Part shown: one piece after another, positions 19,895-26,668 of the stretch
How the letters are laid out: the number at the start of each line of letters is the position of its first letter
Position numbering within the stretch: position 1 is the first letter of the stretch
NCBI GenBank assembly: GCA_900471485.1
Contig: UCEU01000013.1
Span: 124,001 to 188,000 of the forward strand
Source of the DNA: Hyphomicrobiales bacterium
GTDB taxonomy: Bacteria; Pseudomonadota; Alphaproteobacteria; Rhizobiales; Rhizobiaceae
DNA length: 64,000 bases
Reading direction: 5' to 3'
Program-made: the position numbers and the translations under genes
The notes under the pieces: generated by a model
Told to the model about the DNA's origin: nothing
The model's database searches: none
The model's input: only the letters and a program-made list of their open reading frames with translations

Positions 19895-20794
19895 TCAGCT
19901 GCCCTTGCGCATGGCTGCAGAGATCTGGTCGACATTGTAGCGGAACATCTTCTCGTAGGTGGATGCCGGGCCCTTGGCATCCGAAAGCGATTCCACATAG
20001 AGCTCGCCGCCCGGCTCCGCCCCCGTTGCCTTGGCGATCTGCTTGACGAGGCGCGGATCGTTGGAGTTTTCGAAGAAATAGGTCTTCACGTGCTCGGCCT
20101 TGATCTGCTCGATCAGCTTGGCGACTTCGGCGGCCGACGCCTCGCTTTCGGTGGAAACGCCGAGCGGCGCCAGGAAGCTCACATGATATTCCCGGCCGAA
20201 ATAGCCGAAGGCGTCATGGCTGGTCAGCACCTTGCGATGGTCCTCGGGGATATCCTTGAACTTCGCCTTGGCATAGGCGTCCATCTCGTCGAGCTTCTTG
20301 GTATACGCCTCGGCATTGGCCTTGAACGCCGCCGCATCGGCTGGATCGGCCGATGTCAGCGCCTTCTCGATGTTGGCGACCCAGACCTTGACGCTGACGG
20401 GGCTGTTCCACACATGCGGATCGGTCACTGTCTGCCCGTCCTCTTCCATGGTGCGCGTCTTCACACCCTCGGAAACGGTCACCGGCGTGCCCTTGTAGCC
20501 CGAAGCCGCGATCAGCCGGTCCATCCAGCCTTCCAGCCCTTCGCCGCTGACGAAGGTGACCTTCGCGGCCTTCAGGTTCTTGGCGTCGGTGGGCGAGGGC
20601 TCGAATTCGTGGGGGTCGCCGTTCGGCCCGACGAGGCTCTTGACCTCGACATGGTCGCCACCAACCTGTTTGACCACATCGGCCAGCACGGTGAACGAGG
20701 CCACGACATGAAGCGTTTCGGCCGATGCCGGCATGGCCGAGAAGGCCATCAGCGCGGGAAGCGAGGCGGCAAGAAGCAATCTTCTATGGGGCAT
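19895..20794 (-). CDS. znuA: Metal (probably zinc) ABC transporter substrate-binding protein
   Basis: Periplasmic metal-binding protein of the cluster A-I (TroA/ZnuA) family, 299 residues with a signal peptide ending ASAETLHVV. Metal ligands: His in GDPHEFEPS, His in DPHVWNSP, and His in SHDAFGYF. In manganese-type members the third ligand is usually Glu, so His here argues for zinc. The fourth is in the FFENSNDPR region. There is no long His-rich loop, unlike E. coli ZnuA, which recalls AztC-type proteins. Last gene of a minus-strand operon with permease and ATPase genes; 15 bases after the permease. Confidence 0.85.
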   Translation of the reverse strand: MPHRRLLLAASLPALMAFSAMPASAETLHVVASFTVLADVVKQVGGDHVEVKSLVGPNGDPHEFEPSPTDAKNLKAAKVTFVSGEGLEGWMDRLIAASGYKGTPVTVSEGVKTRTMEEDGQTVTDPHVWNSPVSVKVWVANIEKALTSADPADAAAFKANAEAYTKKLDEMDAYAKAKFKDIPEDHRKVLTSHDAFGYFGREYHVSFLAPLGVSTESEASAAEVAKLIEQIKAEHVKTYFFENSNDPRLVKQIAKATGAEPGGELYVESLSDAKGPASTYEKMFRYNVDQISAAMRKGS

Positions 20795-20809
20795 AGAAGG
20801 ATCCTTTGG

Positions 20810-21682
20810 TTAGCCCTTGAGATGGGCGCGGGGGAAAAGACGCCGGGCAAGGCCCGACGGTGCGAAGAAGATGGAAAAGCCGTAGATCGCCGCCGCCGTC
20901 ATGATGATCGTCGGCCCGGAGGCGAGCTCGAAATGGTAGGAGGCGATCAGCCCGAAATAGCCGGATGCCGCGGCACTCAAGGCCGCCACCAGCATCATCG
21001 AGGGCAGGCTGCGCGACCAGAGCTGCGCGATCGCGGCCGGCAGCATCATCAGCCCCACAGCCATCAGCGTACCAAGCGCCTGGAAGCTGGCGACGAGATT
21101 GAGCACGACGAGCAGCAGGAACAGGAAGTGATAGACCGGACCGCGCCCGCCGATAACACGCAGGAAACTCGGGTCGAAGCACTCCGCGATCAGCGGCCGG
21201 TAGATCGCGGCGAGCACGATCAGCGTCAGCGTCGTGATCGCGCCGATCTGGTAGAGGGCAGGGGGATCGATGGCGAGAATGGTGCCGAACAGCACGTGCA
21301 GCAGGTCGATATTGGAACCCCTCAGCGAGACGATCAGCACGCCGAGCGCCAGCGACGCGAGATAGAAGCTGGCAAAGCTCGCATCCTCCTGCAGCACCGT
21401 CACCCGGCTGACCGCACCCGACAGCAGCGCCACCGCAAGCCCCGCCACCAGCCCGCCGATCCCCATCGCCGTCAGCGACAGCGAGCCGGCGACGAGATAG
21501 CCGATCGCCGCACCCGGCAGGATCGCATGGCTCATCGCATCGCCCATCAGGCTCATGCGCCGCAGCATCAAAAACACGCCGATCGGTCCGGAACCGAGCC
21601 CGAGGCAAAGGCACGCGACCAGCGCCCGGCGCATGAAGCCGTAATCGACGAAGGGCGCGAAGAAGAGATCGTAGATGGTCAT
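20810..21682 (-). CDS. znuB: Metal (zinc-type) ABC transporter permease
   Basis: 290 residues, eight to nine helices, ABC-3 family permease of zinc/manganese importers. Seen are YGFMRRALVACLCLGLGSGPIGVFLMLRRMSLMGDAMSHA (family hallmark with the DAMSHAILPG loop that contacts the ATPase) and a C-terminal ALGTLMAVGLMMLPAAIAQLW. Its start overlaps the end of the ATPase gene by 4 bases (ATGA), so the two are translated together. Confidence 0.9.
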   Translation of the reverse strand: MTIYDLFFAPFVDYGFMRRALVACLCLGLGSGPIGVFLMLRRMSLMGDAMSHAILPGAAIGYLVAGSLSLTAMGIGGLVAGLAVALLSGAVSRVTVLQEDASFASFYLASLALGVLIVSLRGSNIDLLHVLFGTILAIDPPALYQIGAITTLTLIVLAAIYRPLIAECFDPSFLRVIGGRGPVYHFLFLLLVVLNLVASFQALGTLMAVGLMMLPAAIAQLWSRSLPSMMLVAALSAAASGYFGLIASYHFELASGPTIIMTAAAIYGFSIFFAPSGLARRLFPRAHLKG

Positions 21683-22419
21683 GCGGCGGGCGCGCAGGCG
21701 TCTGCGTCCTCATCCCAGCGCTCGGCCATCGCCCGCGCTTTCAACAGGTTCTCGGCTGACATGGCTGTCGCCGTCGGCCCCCAATCGATCATCTCGCGGG
21801 CGAGAAGCAGCGTCTGCGGGAAATGTGCGCGGATCTGCTCGAAGTCGTGCAGCACCGCCACGATCGTCCGCCCGTCGCCATGCCAGGTCAGGATCATCTC
21901 GATCAGGTCGCGGGTGGTGCGGGCGTCGATCGCGGTAAACGGCTCGTCGAGCAGGATCACCTTGGCATCCTGCAACAGCAGCCGCGCAAACAGCACGCGT
22001 TGCAGCTGGCCCGATGACAGCGACCCGATCTGCCGCCGTTCGAAGCCCTCAAGCCCGACCGCCGAGATCGCCTCGCGCGCCTTCACCATCTCCGTGCCCG
22101 AAACCCGCGAAAACGCCCCCGCCTGCCGCCATGCGCCAAGCAGCACCGTATCGAGCACCGAGATCGGAAACCGCCTGTTGATATCCGCCGCCTGCGGCAG
22201 GTAGCCGAAATCGGTGCGCTGCAACTGGTGCTCGACGCGCCCCTCGCTCGGCCTGAGCTCGCCCATGATCGCCTTCAGCAGCGTCGACTTGCCGGCCCCG
22301 TTCGGCCCGGCAATGGCAGTCAGGCTGCCGGTCGCGATCGTGCCGGAAACGTGGTGCACGGCGGGATGCCTGTCGTAGGCGACGGTAAGGTTGGAAAGCC
22401 GGATCAACGCTTCGCTCAC
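21679..22419 (-). CDS. znuC: Metal (zinc-type) ABC transporter ATP-binding protein
   Basis: 246 residues from the GTG at 22419. Walker A GPNGAGKSTLL, Q-loop LPQAADINRRFP, signature LSSGQLQRVLFARLLL, Walker B VILLDEPFTAID, and H-loop VLHDFEQI are complete. The GTG overlaps the stop of a 41-residue membrane protein gene (GTGA), so I prefer it over an ATG at 22437. Together with the permease and binding protein it forms a high-affinity zinc importer, probably under Zur control. Confidence 0.88.
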   Translation of the reverse strand: MSEALIRLSNLTVAYDRHPAVHHVSGTIATGSLTAIAGPNGAGKSTLLKAIMGELRPSEGRVEHQLQRTDFGYLPQAADINRRFPISVLDTVLLGAWRQAGAFSRVSGTEMVKAREAISAVGLEGFERRQIGSLSSGQLQRVLFARLLLQDAKVILLDEPFTAIDARTTRDLIEMILTWHGDGRTIVAVLHDFEQIRAHFPQTLLLAREMIDWGPTATAMSAENLLKARAMAERWDEDADACAPAA

Positions 22420-22541
22420 GGCAACTGTACCGCCCATGCGATGGCGGCCCAGAGCAGCCCGGCGACAAGCGCCGCGCCGATAATGCGGCTGACCGCTGAG
22501 GCGCTCATCAGGCCAGCGGTGAGATTGTTCAGGAAGGTCAT
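22416..22541 (-). CDS. 41-residue membrane protein leading the zinc transporter operon
   Basis: A short frame opens with ATG at 22541 just after the likely Zur operator and ends in a TGA that overlaps the ATPase GTG. The product begins MTFLNNLTAGLMSASAVSR and continues with one hydrophobic helix (IIGAALVAGLLWAAIAWAV). The exact overlap and position argue for real translation. It could be a transporter accessory subunit or a leader peptide that couples translation to the ATPase gene. No family recognised. Confidence 0.65.
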   Translation of the reverse strand: MTFLNNLTAGLMSASAVSRIIGAALVAGLLWAAIAWAVQLP

Positions 22542-22556
22542 ATGGGTGCTCAATAT

Positions 22557-22585
22557 GTAATAACATTACTTGGTAACGTTATAAC
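22557..22585. promoter_or_regulatory. Probable Zur operator of the zinc transporter operon
   Basis: Two adjacent AT-rich dyads lie 15-45 bases upstream of the first start: GTAATAACATTAC (22557-22569; arms GTAAT/ATTAC) and GTAACGTTATAAC (22573-22585, containing TAACGTTA and GTTATAAC palindromes). They resemble alphaproteobacterial Zur boxes of the GTAAT...ATTAC / GTTATAAC type. In zinc-replete cells Zur would block the operon. Confidence 0.65.
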
Positions 22586-22715
22586 GAAAACTCGAGCCGG
22601 AATGCAAGCGGCCGAGCGTGAAAAAATATCGACGGTCGGCAGAGGTTTGTGGAGAACAGGGAAGTGAATTGCCGATTGGGGATGAAGGGTGAAAGCGCCG
22701 CCACGCTCTCAGCGC

Positions 22716-23009
22716 CATCCTCGGCCAACGTGCCGAGGATCTAAGCCCGCCTCCGGGAATGCGACGGTGCAGGGGGATGAGGGGAGCCGGAGCCACTGGA
22801 ATTTGTGGGCGGGTGCGTACTTGCGTCCGAACAGGCACTCGCAGCCTCCTCTGCGCCCAGCGTCCATTCACGTCGAGCAAGCTGCACCCGCAGCAGATAC
22901 TTGGGACGAGCCCGAGCATGACGGTCGAGAGGATGGCGCCGTCGTCAACATATTGAAACGACACCGCTTTCCCTTGCGCGCCGTCATCCTCGGCCATCGT
23001 GCCGAGGAT
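22716..23009. repeat. Intergenic palindromic repeat cluster
   Basis: Two direct copies of ATCCTCGGC-6-GCCGAGGAT followed by CTAAGC occur at 22717-22746 and 22986-23015, with a related inverted half (TTGGGACGAGCCCGAGCATGA) near 22900. This pattern of a palindrome around CTCGG...CCGAG is a common rhizobial intergenic repeat. Together with flanking bases it fills the gene-free 22542-23085 interval. Confidence 0.75.
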
Positions 23010-23085
23010 CTAAGCAAGCAGCCGCGAATCCAACGGCGCAGCAGGAGCGAGAGGGCAAAATAACCTCCCGCCAGCAAACATCTCT

Positions 23086-23571
23086 TCAGAGCTGCTCGAT
23101 CATCGTCGCGGCGCCCGAGACCGTCGCCTGGCCGGGGTTTTCCTCGACGTTGAGCGACTTCACCACGCCGTCTTCGACCAGCATCGAGTAGCGCTTGGAG
23201 CGAACGCCGAGGCCGCCGCCGGAGAGGTCGGCGTCGAGGCCGAGCGCCTTGGTGAAGGAGGCGTCCCAGTCGGGCAGGAAGTGGATCTTGCCGAGGCCGC
23301 CGGAGGATTGTGCCCAGGCGCCCATCACGTGCCAGTCGTTGACGGCGACGACGGCGATGTCGTCCACGCCCTTGGCGAGGATCGCGTCGCGGTTTTCGAG
23401 ATAGCCGGGGAGGTGGTTCAGCGAGCAGGTCGGCGTGAACGCGCCGGGGACGGCGAAGAGCACGACGCGCTTGCCGGAGAACAGCGCGTCGGTCGTGGTC
23501 TCGACCGGGCCGTCGGCGGTCTTTTCCTTGAAGGTCGCAGCGGGAAGCTTGTCGCCGATCGCGATGGTCAT
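23086..23571 (-). CDS. Peroxiredoxin (Prx5/AhpC-TSA type)
   Basis: Reduces hydrogen peroxide and organic peroxides, probably with glutaredoxin or thioredoxin as donor. 161 residues. The peroxidatic Cys lies in VPGAFTPTCSLNHLPGY (TPTC around residue 49-52); a resolving Cys is not obvious, as is usual for atypical Prx5 proteins. The ATG at 23571 has GAGGAC upstream. Downstream partner of the DsbD-like gene on the same strand, 68 bases apart, a neighbourhood that suggests a thiol-redox function. Confidence 0.93.
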   Translation of the reverse strand: MTIAIGDKLPAATFKEKTADGPVETTTDALFSGKRVVLFAVPGAFTPTCSLNHLPGYLENRDAILAKGVDDIAVVAVNDWHVMGAWAQSSGGLGKIHFLPDWDASFTKALGLDADLSGGGLGVRSKRYSMLVEDGVVKSLNVEENPGQATVSGAATMIEQL

Positions 23572-23639
23572 GGGTCTGTCCTCGTCTTGTCTGGAATGGA
23601 AGGCGGCGGGTTGCCGGTTCGCAGGACTATAGGACGGCA

Positions 23640-24476
23640 TCACTCAAAGGCAAGCGGGGTCTCGATGGCGCGATCGCCGTCGATGACCAGTGCTGTCCAT
23701 GTCTTGCCCTTCACGTCGTAATTCCTCGGGAGCTTGCCCACCGCGATGGTGGTTGAAAAGCTGGTGCCATCGCGCTTGCTGGTCTTGCGCTTGGTGAAGG
23801 CATAGCCGCTCGGGCCGGCGATGATCACTTCCGGCGCCGTCTCACCGGCTTCCGGCAGGGTGATCTCGAGCGACAGTTCCTTCATGTCGGGAGACAGCGC
23901 ATGCGCGGTGACCTCGAAGTCGGAGGAGGGTTCCATCGGCAGTCGTGTTTCGGCGGCGTCGAGAATGGCCTTCTCCTCCGGTCGCGATTGCGGCGGCGAA
24001 AGGAAGTCGAGCGAGAGCTTCGCCTGGAAGGGAATGCAGATATCCTTGCAGATGCCGATGAAGGCATCGACCTCGAGCTTGGCCGGCTTGCCGTCCGTGG
24101 CCGTCAGCCGCAGCGGAAGCGTCACCGTGCCGTCATAGGCGACCTCATCGACCGCATCGGTGACGATATGCTTGGGCACCGGATAGAGCATCGCGTCGAG
24201 TGAGACGCCCGGGGTCGCGACGGTAACCTGCGGTGGAATCCCGGCATTTCCGGGCTCGCGCCAATAGGTGATCCAGCCCGGTTTCGGCTCGATCTGCAGC
24301 CCCGCGCGAATGTGTCCGTCACTGTCGGCGGGAAGCGCCACGAGCCGCATTCGCCCGCCTTCGTTATCGGCCCATGCGCTGGTTTCCGCCCGGGCGGCAT
24401 GGCTCGTCGCCAGCATTGCCACAAGGCAAGAAACGGCTATCGGCATGGCGCATGAGGCAAGTGAAATAGTCTTCAT
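23640..24476 (-). CDS. Exported DsbD/ScsB N-terminal-like thiol protein
   Basis: 278 residues with a signal peptide ending around AARAETSAW. The family signature GLQIEPKPGWITYWREPGNAGIPPQ, a central beta domain, and the Cys pair AFIGICKDICIPFQA match the periplasmic N-terminal domain of ScsB/DsbD-type thiol-disulfide interchange proteins. Here the membrane and thioredoxin domains are absent, so it must work with separate partners. The two Cys, 4 apart, are the likely redox pair. Same strand and just upstream of the peroxiredoxin gene. Confidence 0.85.
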   Translation of the reverse strand: MKTISLASCAMPIAVSCLVAMLATSHAARAETSAWADNEGGRMRLVALPADSDGHIRAGLQIEPKPGWITYWREPGNAGIPPQVTVATPGVSLDAMLYPVPKHIVTDAVDEVAYDGTVTLPLRLTATDGKPAKLEVDAFIGICKDICIPFQAKLSLDFLSPPQSRPEEKAILDAAETRLPMEPSSDFEVTAHALSPDMKELSLEITLPEAGETAPEVIIAGPSGYAFTKRKTSKRDGTSFSTTIAVGKLPRNYDVKGKTWTALVIDGDRAIETPLAFE

Positions 24477-24616
24477 GGATCAAAGGTTTATTGAATATCA
24501 TGAAAATCTGCCAGCAATCTCTATCATTTAAGTTCTCATTTTCAGTTGATTGATCTGTGACATTGCCCCATGTTTCCCGGGTCGGGACTTTCAGCGGTCT
24601 GGCAGCAGGAGGAATG

Positions 24617-25222
24617 ATGTCGTTAGCAACTCTGAAGAACAGACGCGAACGCGGCTTCTTCGATGGGCAGTTCCTCATCGCCATGCCGGGCATGGAGGAC
24701 CGCAACTTCGCGCGCACGGTGATCTACATCTGCGCGCACTCCGATCAGGGCGCGATGGGCTTCGTCATTAATCGCCCGCAAAACCTGACCTTCACCGACG
24801 TTCTGCTGCATCTTGAGATGATCAAGGACGACGAAGCCATCGTGCTTCCGTCGCCGGCCCGCGACTTCCCGATCCAGACCGGCGGACCGGTCGAGAGCGG
24901 CCGCGGCTTCGTGCTGCACTCCGATGATTACCTCTGCGATTCCAGCATCCCCGTCAGCGACGACATCTGCATGACCGCGACGCTGGATATCATCCGCGCC
25001 ATCTCCAAGGGCGAGGGGCCGAAGCGCGCCACCATGCTGCTCGGCTATGCCGGTTGGGGTGCCGGACAGCTGGAGGCGGAGGTCGCCGGCAATGGCTGGC
25101 TCAATTGCGCCGCCAACGAAGAACTGATCTTCGACCGCTCGCTCGACGACAAGTATGAGCGCGCCCTGGCATCGATGGGCGTCACCGCCGCGATGCTGTC
25201 TGCCGAAGCCGGCCACGCGTAA
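24617..25222 (+). CDS. YqgE/AlgH family protein (DUF179)
   Basis: 201 residues. Family motifs [69 protein letters not shown] and ANEELIFD are intact. Cytosolic conserved protein; AlgH was linked to regulation of alginate in Pseudomonas but its biochemical role is unsettled. Of tandem ATGs at 24614 and 24617, the second is better spaced from GGAGGA. Divergent from the DsbD-like gene, as in other rhizobia. Confidence 0.93.
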   Translation: MSLATLKNRRERGFFDGQFLIAMPGMEDRNFARTVIYICAHSDQGAMGFVINRPQNLTFTDVLLHLEMIKDDEAIVLPSPARDFPIQTGGPVESGRGFVLHSDDYLCDSSIPVSDDICMTATLDIIRAISKGEGPKRATMLLGYAGWGAGQLEAEVAGNGWLNCAANEELIFDRSLDDKYERALASMGVTAAMLSAEAGHA

Positions 25223-25304
25223 ATCGCCGGAACGATTTTTCGAAACGCACGTTTCCTATCGGCAAGCGGGACAAGATGTCCCCGATCCCACAAGGAGACA
25301 GCAA

Positions 25305-25496
25305 ATGGGTAGCACCACCGACAAGATCGCCGGCAAGGCCAATGAAATCGCCGGCAAGGCCAAGCAGGCGGCAGGCAAGGCAACCGACGATCCGGCGCTT
25401 CGCGGAAAAGGCGCGGCCCAGGAAGCCAAGGGCAAGGCGCAGGTCGCCACCGGCAAGGTCAAGGACAAGCTTAAGGACGCCGTCGACCGCCTCTGA
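25305..25496 (+). CDS. CsbD family stress protein
   Basis: 63 residues, hydrophilic, made of repeats around GKANEIAGKAKQAAGKATDD and GKAQVATGKVKDKLKDAVDR. CsbD-like proteins are abundant general-stress proteins of unknown activity. The start has a canonical AAGGAGACAGCAA. Followed closely by a strong terminator, so it is probably expressed alone, possibly under the general stress sigma EcfG (promoter not identified). Confidence 0.92.
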   Translation: MGSTTDKIAGKANEIAGKAKQAAGKATDDPALRGKGAAQEAKGKAQVATGKVKDKLKDAVDRL

Positions 25497-25515
25497 GCGA
25501 TCCGATGTCCGAACG

Positions 25516-25551
25516 ATGCCTGCTGCGCCTTGGCGCCGCGGGCATTTTTTT
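25516..25551 (+). terminator. Intrinsic terminator after csbD-like gene
   Basis: Hairpin ATGCC...GCGCC-TT-GGCGC...GGCAT followed by seven T, starting 20 bases after the stop codon. Confidence 0.88.
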
Positions 25552-25579
25552 AATCTCCTGAACCGGGAACAGGAAACCG

Positions 25580-26662
25580 ATGAGACTGTTTGCCTGCGAG
25601 AGCTGCGATCAGGTTGTGCACTTCGATAATCGCCAATGCGTTCGCTGCGGTCATCGGCTCGGCTTCCTGCCGGATGACCTGAAGATGCATGCGCTGGAGC
25701 CCGCCGACGACGCCTGGCAGCTCACCGCCGATCCCGGTCGCCGCGTGCGCTTCTGCGCCAATGCCGGCCTCGATATCTGCAACTGGCTGATCCCGGCGGA
25801 GGGCGAGGGAGAGTTCTGCGTCGCCTGCCATTACAACAGGCTGGTGCCGAACACCAATATGCAGGACGGCATCGAGCGTTGGCGCCGCATCAGCCAGGCG
25901 CAGCGCCATCTCTTCTATTCGCTGCTGCGCTGGCGGCTCTCTCCACCCGATCGAACCGAAGATCCCGCAGGCGGCCTCGTCTTCGATTTTCTGGAGGACG
26001 AAGTGCAATCCGACGGCAACGTCGTTCCCGCCATGACCGGCCATGACGAGGGCGTCATCGCCATCCGCGCGGCGGAGGCCGACGACCTTACACGCGAGCA
26101 GGCGCGCGCCTCGATGAACGAACCGTATCGCACGCTGCTCGGCCACTTCCGCCACGAGATCGGCCACTTCGTCTGGAACAAGCTGGTTCGCGATCGCGAT
26201 GCCTTCGAGGGTTTTCGTGCGGTGTTCGGCGACGAGCGGCAGGATTATGGCCTGGCCCTGCAGGACCACTATCAAAACGGTGCGCCGCCCGATTGGCAGC
26301 TGAGCTTCATCAGCACCTATGCGACCGCCCACCCCTGGGAAGACTTCGCCGAGTGCTTCGCGCACTATCTGCATATCGTCGATACGCTGGAAACGGCGCG
26401 TGGTTTCGGCATCGCCATCGATCCCAGGGGGCATGAGGAGATGGCGGCGGAAGTGGATTTCGATCCCTATCGCGCGGCGAGCGCCGAGCAGCTGGTCAGC
26501 GCCTGGATACCGCTGTCGGTTGCGATCAACGCCATCCAGCGCAGCATGGGTCAGCCCGATTCCTATCCCTTCGTGCTGTCGCCGCCCGTGGTGGCGAAGC
26601 TCGAATATCTGCACAGGCTCATCCAGGCACGGGTCGCCGAGCGCAGGCAGGAAGCCGCCTGA
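25580..26662 (+). CDS. Putative zinc-binding metallopeptidase with N-terminal zinc ribbon
   Basis: 360 residues. N-terminal zinc ribbon CESCDQVVHFDNRQCVRCGH and a second Cys set (CANAG, CNW, CVAC) precede a domain with HEIGHF (HExxH) near residue 194 and a downstream HPWEDFAECFAHYLHI, which supplies the third ligand and the met-turn region. This is the layout of the putative peptidase family PF15887 (DUF2248-type). Substrate unknown; no signal peptide, so cytosolic. AGGAAACCG precedes the ATG. Convergent with the EAL-protein gene. Confidence 0.85.
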   Translation: MRLFACESCDQVVHFDNRQCVRCGHRLGFLPDDLKMHALEPADDAWQLTADPGRRVRFCANAGLDICNWLIPAEGEGEFCVACHYNRLVPNTNMQDGIERWRRISQAQRHLFYSLLRWRLSPPDRTEDPAGGLVFDFLEDEVQSDGNVVPAMTGHDEGVIAIRAAEADDLTREQARASMNEPYRTLLGHFRHEIGHFVWNKLVRDRDAFEGFRAVFGDERQDYGLALQDHYQNGAPPDWQLSFISTYATAHPWEDFAECFAHYLHIVDTLETARGFGIAIDPRGHEEMAAEVDFDPYRAASAEQLVSAWIPLSVAINAIQRSMGQPDSYPFVLSPPVVAKLEYLHRLIQARVAERRQEAA

Positions 26663-26668
26663 CTGACG

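Noticed and set aside
20090-22204. Long plus-strand frame (about 700 codons) opposite the zinc transporter genes
   Set aside because: Antisense to three well-recognised ABC transporter genes, no ribosome site and His/Arg/Gln-rich composition typical of shadow frames.
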